A stretch of DNA of 64,000 nt, taken from the NCBI RefSeq assembly GCF_020424085.1, contig NZ_CP080203.1, positions 1,674,001-1,738,000 on the forward strand, in the 5' to 3' direction. The translations under genes were made by a program, and so were the position numbers. Of this stretch, positions 20,180 to 28,477 are shown piece by piece. Source of the DNA: Mycetocola spongiae. GTDB lineage: Bacteria > Actinomycetota > Actinomycetes > Actinomycetales > Microbacteriaceae. Under the pieces are notes generated by a model, which worked only from the letters and a program-made list of their open reading frames with translations, was not told the DNA's origin and did no database searches. The stretch's first letter is position 1, and each line of letters opens with the position of its first letter.

Positions 20180-20599
20180 TTGTTGGTTGACCTTTCACAA
20201 TGGTGGCCTGTTCTCAGGGGTGAGATTTCGACGTTAGGAGCGCCACCGGCGCGAGTCACCCGTTCGAGGGCCGTTTCAGTGATGCCAAAAACCGAACTCA
20301 GCCTTTAGCTACCCGGCTTCAGTAATTATGAATAGGCCGTTCAGTACCGGTGCGGGTGCCCGCCGGTGTCGGCTCAGTAGCGACGGGGGATGCCATTTTG
20401 GTCAGGCCCGCGCAGGTCGGCCCGGGAGCCCCGGATAAACCGCGGGCGGAGCAAAATCCCCGTAATTGCAATCCATCACGGCGAGTATTTTCTGAGAGCC
20501 GAGGAAACGAATCGGGGGCGTCCGCCCTCTCCCGCCTACGATACGTAGCACCATCCCGGTTGCAGATCGACCTTGGACCGGGAGAAAGAGACCACTGTC
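20180..20599. other. Divergent intergenic region
   Basis: 420 bp between the surface-protein gene and the LuxR-type regulator, transcribed away from each other. It must hold both promoters. It contains an A+T-richer patch around 20320-20345 and another around 20450-20490, but no -35/-10 pair good enough to call, and no credible small gene. Confidence 0.4.
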
Positions 20600-23011
20600 A
20601 TGAACCCCAAAGACGCGACTTCCCCCGCACCACGGCGCCGCCCCGGCCACGAACCCCGGCACCCCCTCTATCCCGAACGCACGGCCGAGATCCGCGCCAT
20701 CCTCCGCGCCGCGGAATCGGGCCGCAGCGTCCTCCTCTTTTCCCGATTTGGGGTGGGCGAGGCGGAGGTCCTGCGCGGCGTCGTGCACAGCATGCGCGGC
20801 CGCAATACCGACATCCTGGTCCTGCACGGCCAGGACTATCGCGGAGCCCGCGATGAACCCACGCTCGAGGCGCTCTTCCAGAATCATTTCCAGCCCCCAA
20901 CCGGTCCCCTGCACGATGAGCCACCCACCGCGGAAAATCCGCGCGTGATCCTCGTGGAGCGCGCGCATCTGCTCGCCGCCGAAGCCGCCGCCCTGCTGGC
21001 GCGGATGGCCAGGCACCGCCAAATCGTCCTGATCGGGACCCTCCTGGTGGAATCCCGCAGGGATCTGGGCGAGGCCGCCCAACAGCTGACCGCCCTGTGG
21101 CTCGAGGGACGGGCCGATCGGATCGACCTGGATCTCCTCTCGCCCGCCCAGGTACGCTTACGCATCGCCAATAACCCCGCCGTGGCCCGGCTCGGCCCGC
21201 TCGTCCGGGAGTGGATTCTCACGGGCAGCGGCGGTTATCCCGGGCTCGTGGATGTGCTCTCCCGGGAGGTCACCCGGCTCGAACCCGCCGATTTATTTCG
21301 CGCCACTCCCCCGCTATCCAGCTCCACAGAACACATCATCGAGCCCTATCTCAAGGCGCTGGATCGCCCCTCGCTGCTGGCACTCGGCACGCTTGCGCCG
21401 CTGCGCGGAATCTCCCCGGAACGCGCCGCACGCGCGGTGGGCCGGAGCCTCGTGCAGCGGCTGGAACACCGCAGGCTGATATTTCGCTCCCGCGATGGCG
21501 GGTTCTGGGTGCCACCGGTCCTGGTCTATGCCGCAACCTGTATGGCCTCCCTGTCCACGTCCACCGATTCGACCGGGGCGGGGCTGGCCGCCACACAGCT
21601 GCTCGCGGATATTGAAAACGGAGTGCGGCTGCACTCCTCGGAATATTGTCTCGCCGCGCGATTGCTCGAGGACTGGCCGGCTACTCACGGCCCCGCGCCC
21701 ACCCCCGGACCGCGCACCCGGGCGCTTCTTGCCCGGGTCGCGGGGATTCTGCGCTCGGGTTGCGGGGAGGACCTGGAGAGCACCCGTTCCGTGGAATCCG
21801 ATCTGACCGGCCTGGATACGGTCGGGGCCGTGGGGCGCATTCGTGAGCTGATCGCGCACCCCACGCTGGAGATGCACGAGCTGGCACCCCTCGCCGTCCT
21901 CGGATACGAGGCGGCGCTCCTGCGCGGGGAACGGGACCTGGCGGCGGAGTTTGTGGAAACGCTGCGCGGCCGTGCGCGGCGCAGCGGCGAGGACCCACTC
22001 GCCTCCCTCCACCTGGCGATTGCCGAAATGCGGATCGGAATGATCGGCCTCGCCGATGATGTCCTGGTGGGTATTGACGGTATTCGTACCCTGCGCAACC
22101 GGATCGGTGCCGAGCTGCGGGAGTCGATCGCGCATCTGAATCCCGTCCAGGGCGGGGGCGCAATTTTGCTCGCCCATCTCCTCGCCGCCCTGCACGGCAG
22201 GGGGGATTCCCTGCCCCCGGTTCCGGTGCTGCCGCGGCTGCCGGCAACCGCGCGCTGCCTCCTCTCGGCGATGGGCGGAACGGATATCGCCTCCGGCGCA
22301 CTCGCCCGCTATTTCCGGCTCCTGGTGGCCGGGGAACACGATCGTCGCCGAGCCGAGGCCGCACTAGATTTCCTGCGCGAGTTTCCGCGGGCCGGCTTTA
22401 CGGTGCGCACAACCGTGGCCGAAATCGCCCTGCTGGGCGGGGCGGCCCCGGATTCCGTGGCGGAGCTGATCGCGGAGGGCGATCGCATCGATCCCCCGCC
22501 GCGCGAACCCCCGGTCGGCGGGCTCTGGCTGCGCCCCACCCTGGCCGAGCTGGGGCACGGTGGAGTGGGGGCGCTCCTCGACCGGGCCGAGACCCTGATC
22601 GATGCCGAGCGCCTGGGCCCCGCACGCGCTGCGCTCGCCCTGGCCGAAACCGTCCTGCGGGCACATCCCAACCAGGCGGCCCTGGTTCGCCTGCGTCGGC
22701 TGCGTAAACGCCTGCCCCCGGAACGCCGAAATTCACCGGGTACCCGCAGCGGGGGGCTCCTCACCAAACGAGAGCTGGAGGCGGCCACGCTCGTAGCGGC
22801 GGGCCTACGCAATGCCGAAATCGCCGAACGGCTCTTTCTCTCCACCCGCACCGTGGAGTCTCATGTATATAACGTGCGGATGAAACTGGGTGCGGACTCG
22901 CGGCGCGATTTTGCCCGGGCGCTGGCCCGGGCGGGCTACGATCCGGAAGACGCGGCGCCCCCGCATGAGGAGATTTATCCCCCGCGGCGCGCCCCGGATT
23001 CCCTCGGTTAG
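20600..23011 (+). CDS. Large LuxR-type transcriptional regulator, degenerate STAND-like
   Basis: 803 residues from ATG 20600 (an in-frame TTG at 20573 is an alternative). The C-terminal 60 residues are a LuxR helix-turn-helix: LTKRELEAATLVAAGLRNAEIAERL then TVESHVYNVRMKL. The N-terminal 300 residues resemble the ATPase part of LuxR/LAL regulators but the P-loop is replaced by SRFGVGEAE, lacking the GKT lysine, and the Walker B acidic pair reads ILVERAH. So it probably does not hydrolyse ATP. The middle is helical. It stands opposite the surface-protein gene and may regulate it. Confidence 0.8.
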   Translation: MNPKDATSPAPRRRPGHEPRHPLYPERTAEIRAILRAAESGRSVLLFSRFGVGEAEVLRGVVHSMRGRNTDILVLHGQDYRGARDEPTLEALFQNHFQPPTGPLHDEPPTAENPRVILVERAHLLAAEAAALLARMARHRQIVLIGTLLVESRRDLGEAAQQLTALWLEGRADRIDLDLLSPAQVRLRIANNPAVARLGPLVREWILTGSGGYPGLVDVLSREVTRLEPADLFRATPPLSSSTEHIIEPYLKALDRPSLLALGTLAPLRGISPERAARAVGRSLVQRLEHRRLIFRSRDGGFWVPPVLVYAATCMASLSTSTDSTGAGLAATQLLADIENGVRLHSSEYCLAARLLEDWPATHGPAPTPGPRTRALLARVAGILRSGCGEDLESTRSVESDLTGLDTVGAVGRIRELIAHPTLEMHELAPLAVLGYEAALLRGERDLAAEFVETLRGRARRSGEDPLASLHLAIAEMRIGMIGLADDVLVGIDGIRTLRNRIGAELRESIAHLNPVQGGGAILLAHLLAALHGRGDSLPPVPVLPRLPATARCLLSAMGGTDIASGALARYFRLLVAGEHDRRRAEAALDFLREFPRAGFTVRTTVAEIALLGGAAPDSVAELIAEGDRIDPPPREPPVGGLWLRPTLAELGHGGVGALLDRAETLIDAERLGPARAALALAETVLRAHPNQAALVRLRRLRKRLPPERRNSPGTRSGGLLTKRELEAATLVAAGLRNAEIAERLFLSTRTVESHVYNVRMKLGADSRRDFARALARAGYDPEDAAPPHEEIYPPRRAPDSLG

Positions 23012-23062
23012 GAACTCGGCCGTTTCACCGGGTAAGATATTCGATGTTGCCTCGGCAATGCT

Positions 23063-23150
23063 GGAGAATTCGCCTAGTGGCCTATGGCGCACGCTTGGAA
23101 AGCGTGTTGGGTGAAAGCCCTCGGGGGTTCGAATCCCCCATTCTCCGCCA
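23063..23150 (+). tRNA. tRNA-Ser (anticodon GGA), CCA encoded
   Basis: Acceptor arms GGAGAAT and ATTCTCC, D-arm with TAGTGGCCTA, anticodon stem-loop CACGCTTGGAAAGCGTG reading anticodon GGA, a long class II variable arm, T-loop GGGGGTTCGAATCCCCC, discriminator G and encoded CCA. It decodes UCC/UCU serine codons. A strong terminator follows 6 bp downstream. Confidence 0.97.
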
Positions 23151-23155
23151 CCATC

Positions 23156-23186
23156 AAGGCCCCGGATCATAAAGATCCGGGGCCTT
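23156..23186 (+). terminator. Terminator of tRNA-Ser
   Basis: Perfect 13-bp stem AAGGCCCCGGATC with loop ATAAA, beginning six bases after the encoded CCA. Confidence 0.85.
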
Positions 23187-23638
23187 ATGCTTTCCCGGCG
23201 CTATCGCGCCGTGCGGCGCCCGGACGGGAGGCGGCGCGGCCTAGTCGATCCGGCCCTCGGGGTGGCTTTAGAGTCGGCCAGCTCATCGCCGATAACCTCG
23301 CCGCGGGCATAACCGGTCAGGCCCTCCCCGGGGCCGCGGACTCGGGGCCGGCGGCCGCGGATTCCGCGGCCTTGGGGTGCAGGGGAAACTCCGCGGTTAC
23401 GGGTAATAAACAGCGCGGTTTTCGGGACCCTCCTGGTTTTGCGTGCCGCGACCCGAGAGCACAACCGTTTATCGAGTCTCCCGGCCCCGACCCTAAGATC
23501 GCGGCCGCCTCCCCCTGACCGGGGAGATGCCTCACCGGGTACTCACGCAGGAAAATGCGGGGGCCTCCGATTCGGGTTCCCCGGTTCCACCCCCTGCCCG
23601 CGATAGGGTGGGGGCACGTTAACACCCGGAGGTGACAC
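23187..23638. other. Gene-free stretch after tRNA-Ser
   Basis: About 450 bp without a convincing gene. A minus-strand frame around 23201-23350 (GLTGYARGEVIGDELAD) has coding-like composition but no good start or ribosome-binding site. It could be a decayed gene. SRP RNA and other small RNAs that often sit near a serine tRNA were looked for and not seen. The last 20 bp carry the CCGGAGGTGACAC ribosome-binding site of the next gene. Confidence 0.4.
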
Positions 23639-24190
23639 ATGGTGGGTAGCGGGAAAAATGTCCCCGTGAAGGTGATGATCCGTCCCCGCCGCGTGCTTTT
23701 TTGGCGCGGAGTCCTGGCCTATGTCATGATCGCCGCCCCCATTTTTGTGGTGCTGTATTGGATCACCGTCCCGCGGGGCACCTGGGGTTGGGTGCTGCTT
23801 GCGCACCTCATTCTCCTGGCGATCGCCGTGTTTTCAGGCTGGCGTTTCAGCCGCACCCGGATGTGGGCCACCTCCGAGGGGCTCACCGAGCGGGCGTTTT
23901 TTGGCCGGATCCATTTCACGCCGCTCTCAGAGATTAACCGCTGCATCATCCTGCAATTGCGGCGCTCGGCCGTGGATCCCACGCCGCAGCTTTTTATCGT
24001 GGCGGATCAGGACCGCGTGGTGGGCCGGCTGCGCGGCGAGTACTGGGCGGCCGAGGATATCGAGAAACTGGCCACGGCCCTGGGCGCGCCGATTCGTCGC
24101 CTGGAGCGGCCGATCAGCCTCGACGAGCTGCAGCGCAATCATGCCGGGATGCTCTACTGGTTTGAGCGCTCGCCGTTCCGCCAGGCCTAG
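23639..24190 (+). CDS. Two-helix membrane protein of unknown function
   Basis: 183 residues with a strong ribosome-binding site (GGAGGTGAC) before the ATG. Two adjacent membrane helices (about 21-43 and 49-67) are followed by a soluble PH-like beta-rich domain (about 75-150), an arrangement common in small actinobacterial membrane proteins. It precedes the second export cassette in the same direction, but a 254-bp gap makes co-transcription uncertain. Confidence 0.7.
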   Translation: MVGSGKNVPVKVMIRPRRVLFWRGVLAYVMIAAPIFVVLYWITVPRGTWGWVLLAHLILLAIAVFSGWRFSRTRMWATSEGLTERAFFGRIHFTPLSEINRCIILQLRRSAVDPTPQLFIVADQDRVVGRLRGEYWAAEDIEKLATALGAPIRRLERPISLDELQRNHAGMLYWFERSPFRQA

Positions 24191-24331
24191 CGACGGGATA
24201 CCCGGCCGCCCCCGCGGAGGGGGAGGCCCTACGGAATCGTTGCCCCTTAACTACTGAATTCCGCACACGACCCTTGTTTGGGGGCGGTTGGCGGTGTTAG
24301 GTTTACGGCATTTCAGCCGAAGGGACACGCA

Positions 24332-24448
24332 ATGAACGGGCGATTTTGGGCGCCAATTAAGCGTGGAACGCCGCCGCCGCCGCGGATTTTCGGCAGGCCG
24401 CTCACGCTTCCGTCCCTCACCCCACCCACGGCGAATGGGGCCCGATGA
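24332..24448 (+). CDS. Possible 38-aa leader peptide overlapping the lipoprotein gene
   Basis: ATG 24332 is preceded by AAGGGA with 6-nt spacing and opens a 38-residue frame (MNGRFWAPIKRG...), rich in Pro, Arg and Gly. It closes with TGA overlapping the lipoprotein ATG as ATGA at 24445-24448. The overlap suggests translational coupling, and the lipoprotein gene has no other ribosome-binding site of its own. Function beyond coupling is unknown; it may be only a regulatory leader. Confidence 0.45.
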   Translation: MNGRFWAPIKRGTPPPPRIFGRPLTLPSLTPPTANGAR

Positions 24449-25338
24449 GGAGCCCATCACAACACCGCCATACCTTCCTGCGTGGGTGCGCCCCGGCCGC
24501 GCTCCTCCTAATATTGTCCCTCGGGGGTTGCGCCCCGGGCACGGAGCCCCCTCCGGAAGCGGCCCGCGCCCACCTCGACCCGGTCGCCGGGGAGATCGTG
24601 ATGCCGCTGGACGAATATGCGTTTTATGGCCGCCACGCGGATAAGCACATGTTTGAGGCCGCGGCCCAGGCCGTGATTGCCGAGTGTATGCGGGGGCGGG
24701 GACTCACCGCCGCCCCCGTCCAGATAACAGGCGATCCCGGCACCGACCTCGACGATCGCAGGTTTGGGATCTGGGAGGAGACTCGCGCCGCACGCTACGG
24801 CTGGGGGTATCCCCCCTCCCCGCTTGATGCCGCGATCACGCGGGCACGCGCCTCCGGCGGACCCGAGTGGGCCGCCGCCTATGACTCCTGCAATGAATCC
24901 GATGCCGACGTCGTCGAGGCGATTAATAAAATCACCCCACCCCAGGCGGAATATCTCGGCAGCGTGGCCTCGCGCCTGGAGGGTGAGGCGCTCGCGCACG
25001 CACGGCGGGATCCGCGCTGGCGCGAGGCGCGGGTGCCCTGGGCCGACTGCCTAACCGCGGCGGGCCTCACCCCGGAGGAGGGCGAAACCTATACCTCACG
25101 GCAGTCCACCGCGCTTCTGGATAATCCCGCGGCCTCCCGCAGTGAGGAGGGAATCCGGCTGGCCTCGATCGAGGCCCGTTGCAATTCCGAGACCGGCCTC
25201 ACCCAGACCCTGGCCGACCTGGAGGCCGCCCAACAGCGGCCCCTGATCGCGGAAAACGAGGCGGCCCTCACCACCGAAAAAACGCAGAAGCAGAAGCTGC
25301 TTAACGCAGCGCGCGAATATCTTGCCACCCATGGCTAG
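24445..25338 (+). CDS. Putative lipoprotein of the second export cassette
   Basis: 297 residues. The signal peptide (FLRGCAPAALLLILSLGGC) ends in a lipobox. The mature protein contains spaced cysteines (IAECMRGRG, YDSCNES, WADCLTAAG, EARCNS) similar in style to the lipoprotein at 11308-11994, though much longer. Helical throughout, with a Glu/Lys/Gln-rich end. It overlaps the adaptor gene by 8 bp. Role is inferred from position only. Confidence 0.75.
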   Translation: MRSPSQHRHTFLRGCAPAALLLILSLGGCAPGTEPPPEAARAHLDPVAGEIVMPLDEYAFYGRHADKHMFEAAAQAVIAECMRGRGLTAAPVQITGDPGTDLDDRRFGIWEETRAARYGWGYPPSPLDAAITRARASGGPEWAAAYDSCNESDADVVEAINKITPPQAEYLGSVASRLEGEALAHARRDPRWREARVPWADCLTAAGLTPEEGETYTSRQSTALLDNPAASRSEEGIRLASIEARCNSETGLTQTLADLEAAQQRPLIAENEAALTTEKTQKQKLLNAAREYLATHG

Positions 25339-26503
25339 CGGCCCGTCCTACCCGCGGCGCTCGGGCCGCATCACCCATCCCGGTCGGGTCGCCGCCTGGG
25401 CCGCGGTGCTCCTCGCGGCACTCTGCGCCGCGTTTCTCACGGGGCGGCTGCTGCACGCACCCGAGCGCACGGCAGTGGAACAGGCCCAGCGGCCGATCCC
25501 CGTAACGGTCCGGGCGGAGGAACGGATCGTGGATGCACGCACCGCACTGGCCGGAAGCGTGATCGCCGGCACCACCCAGCAGCTTGGGCTACCGGTCCTT
25601 CCCGATCCGGCCATCGTGACCCGCCAGGCGGTGGCGGTCGGGGATACCCTCCGGCCGGGCGCCCTGATCGGGGCCGTTTCGGGGCAGCCCCTCTTTGCCC
25701 TGCCCGGCCCCCTTGCCCTCTACCGGGACCTCCGAATCGGGGACCGCGGCGATGATGTAACCTCGCTGCAGCGTGCCCTGCGCGGCATCGGTGCCGAGGT
25801 CCGGATCAGCGGAACGGTGGATGAGCGCACCCTGGCCAGCGTCGCGCGGCTCTTCGGCGAGCATGATTTTCCGGCGCCCACCGGCGCGGGGGAGGCCAGC
25901 CCCGCTACCCCGGGCGGTATCCGGGCCATAAACCCGGATACCGCACTGATCCCCCGCGCCTCGTTTATTGCACTCACCGTGCCCGAGGCCGCCGTGGTCC
26001 AGGCCCTTCCCGTGGGCACTCCTCTCGGTGCCGATAGCCCCCTCGCCACGGTACAAACCAGCCCCAATATCGTCTCGTTCCGGGCCGATGCCGTGCGTTC
26101 CGCGGAGCTCACGGTGGGCCAGGAGGTGGAGATTCAGGCGGGTGACAGTCGGCTCGCGGGGGAAATCACCACGATCGGGGAATTTGCCGAGGCCGCGGAG
26201 GGCAAAACACCGGGCCGGGATATCGCGGTCACCTCCCCCGACCCGCTCTTTGCCGGGCTGACACCCGGCCTCAGCGTCACCGTGCTCCCGCAGGACCGAC
26301 ACGAGGAATCCCTGGCCGTCCCCACCATTGCCCTGCGCCGGGATGCCGAGGGAAGCTATCTGCTCACGCCCGGGGGCGCTACCGGCAGCGCGGATACCCC
26401 GGGGTCGCGGCGCATCCCGGTCACGGTGCGATACTCGGGAAACGGCTGGACCGCCATCTCCGCCGAGAACCTGCGGGCGGGCACCGAGGTGGCACTCCAA
26501 TGA
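25331..26503 (+). CDS. Export adaptor with peptidoglycan-binding-like domain (second copy)
   Basis: 390 residues, paralogue of the adaptor at 10250-11305. Signal anchor (about 18-42, VAAWAAVLLAALCAAFLTG), HlyD-type region, a putative peptidoglycan-binding-like domain with LRIGDRGDDVTSLQRALRG (about 135-180), and a C-terminal barrel. ATG 25331 overlaps the lipoprotein end; an upstream in-frame TTG at 25322 is less likely. The ATPase gene begins inside its stop codon (ATGA). It is intact although the downstream transporter gene is broken. Confidence 0.8.
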   Translation: MASGPSYPRRSGRITHPGRVAAWAAVLLAALCAAFLTGRLLHAPERTAVEQAQRPIPVTVRAEERIVDARTALAGSVIAGTTQQLGLPVLPDPAIVTRQAVAVGDTLRPGALIGAVSGQPLFALPGPLALYRDLRIGDRGDDVTSLQRALRGIGAEVRISGTVDERTLASVARLFGEHDFPAPTGAGEASPATPGGIRAINPDTALIPRASFIALTVPEAAVVQALPVGTPLGADSPLATVQTSPNIVSFRADAVRSAELTVGQEVEIQAGDSRLAGEITTIGEFAEAAEGKTPGRDIAVTSPDPLFAGLTPGLSVTVLPQDRHEESLAVPTIALRRDAEGSYLLTPGGATGSADTPGSRRIPVTVRYSGNGWTAISAENLRAGTEVALQ

Positions 26504-28465
26504 GCGCCGTCCCCGAGCCCGCGGCGTTGCTGGAGCTCACGGGTGTCACCCGGTATTTTGACGGCGATCCGGACACCGGCATCCATGACGTGAACCTCCG
26601 GATTTATCGGGGCGAGTTTATCGCGATCCTCGGTCCCTCCGGGGCCGGCAAAAGCACCCTGCTGAATATTCTGGGGCTCCTGGATATCCCCGATGCGGGG
26701 ATCTATCGGGTGGACGGCATCCCCGTGGGTTCGCTCCCGGAGCGCGCCCGCGATCGGCTTCGCTCCCGGATATTTGGATTTATGTTTCAGCAGTCCTTTA
26801 TCCTCGGCGATTCCAGCGCCCTGGATAACGCGGGTCTTGGGCTGCGCACGCAGCATATCCCCCTCGCGCGGCGGCGGGTCCGGGCGCACGAGGCGCTCGC
26901 CCGCCTGGGGGTGGATGGGCGCGCCCGGGCCGCCGGAAGAGTGCTCTCCGGCGGCGAACAGCAGCGGGTGGCCCTCGCCCGCGCGATTGCCACGCGCCCC
27001 GAGGTCCTTCTCGCGGATGAGCCCACGGGCAATCTTGATCGTGCCAATGGGGCCGCGGTTCTCGCGTATCTGCACGAGCTTAACGCCGCGGGAATGACCG
27101 TGATCCTCATCACCCACGACGAAAATATTGCGGCCACCGCCACCCGGCAGATCCGCGTCGAAGACGGCACGGTCCTCGCCGGGGCACCGCCGGGCGCACC
27201 GCGCCCGTCCCGCCCGCCGGAGGCCCCCGCCGCCGCGCGGGAGGGGGGCCGGCTTCGCCGCCGGCTCACGGCACTCGCGGATGATCTCGGCGATGCCCTC
27301 AACGTGCTCACCACCCGCGCGGGACGCACGCTGTTTTTGCTGCTCGCGTTTACCCTGGGGATCGGCGGGTTGATCACCTCCCTGGGCATCGGCGAGAGCG
27401 CCTCGGCGCAGGTCTCCCAGCGGCTCAGCGCGGCGGCTCAGCGCGGCGGCCCTCGACGAGGTGCGGGTCGCCGTTCCGGGCGGGGCCGCGCTCCTGGAAC
27501 CCGGCGACCCGCGCCTCCCGAACTGGCTGGATTCCGCCGGCTCGCTCCCCCATGTGCGCGCCACCGGTGTGATCTCCCGGGCCGCGGGATCCGCCGCCAC
27601 GATCACCCGGCTGGCCCCCACCGATCCGCGCCCGGATGCCTCCCTCTCCCTCGTCTCGGCCTCCGCAAGCTATCTTCGGGCGGCCGGGGCCACGTCGATT
27701 GGGCCCGATACCCTCTCCCTGCTGGATGATCCCTCGCTCGGGGGCATCGCGATCCTCGGGAGCGCCGCGGCGGAGGCCCTCGAATTGCCGCCGCCCGGGC
27801 CCGGGTCCACGCTCTGGATCAACGGCCGCCTGGTGGACGTGGTGGGTGTGCTTGATGCGGGCCCGCGGCAGGGCGATCTGGCCGATGCCGTGATCGTCTC
27901 CCCCGATGTTCTCCGCGGCCTCCCGGATCTCGCGATCACGCTGCTGGTGCGTACCGAGCCCGGCTATCCCGCCGCCGTGGCGGAGGCCCTGCCCGCGCGG
28001 ATGGATCCGGCCAACCCCGGGCAATTTGCCCTCGAGACCGTGGCCGATCTGCGTGACCTGCGCTACGGGGTCGCCACCGATCTGGGCAGCCTGATCGCGC
28101 TGATCTCGGCCGTCCTGCTCCTTCTCGCCGCGATCAGCGCGGCCTGCACGATGTATGTTTCGGTGCAGGCGCGCAGCCACGAAATCGCCCTGCGCCGGGC
28201 CGTCGGCGCGGGCAGGCGCGCGGTCGCGACGCTATTTTTGGGCGAGGGGGTGCTGATCGGCCTGAGCGGTGGGGCGGTGGGAATCGCCGCGGGGACCGCC
28301 GCAACACTCGCGATCTGCGCCGCCCGGGAGTGGACACCGGTGCTCGCGCCCTGGCTTCCGCTCGCGGGCCTCGGGCTGGGTCTTCTCAGCGGCCTTTTCT
28401 CCGCCGCGGTCCCGGCCTGGGCCGCGGGCAGGCAACGCCCCGCCGCGACCCTCCGCGCCCGCTAA
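26500..28465 (+). pseudogene. Frameshifted MacB-like ABC ATPase-permease fusion
   Basis: One gene in two frames. Frame one (26500 to about 27447) encodes a complete ATPase: Walker A GPSGAGKST, LSGGEQQRVALARAI, Walker B VLLADEPTGNLD, His in LITHDE, then the first permease helix (LFLLLAFTLGIGGLITSLG). Frame two (about 27448-28465) encodes the MacB core and last three helices, ending in the AAVPAWAAGRQRPAATLRA region. The break is an exact 13-bp tandem duplication, GGCTCAGCGCGGC at 27422-27434 and 27435-27447; removing one copy restores AAALDEVRVAVP. It may be a recent inactivation, a reversible switch or an assembly error. Confidence 0.9.
27422..27447. repeat. 13-bp tandem duplication causing the frameshift
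   Basis: Two exact head-to-tail copies of GGCTCAGCGCGGC inside the ABC gene. Thirteen is not a multiple of three, so it shifts the frame by +1, matching the frame change between the two halves of the gene. Confidence 0.95.
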
Positions 28466-28477
28466 TTCCCGCGGGCG

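Noticed and set aside
23187-23638. SRP RNA (ffs) gene near tRNA-Ser
   Set aside because: The conserved GGAAGGAAGCAG-type loop sequence is absent.
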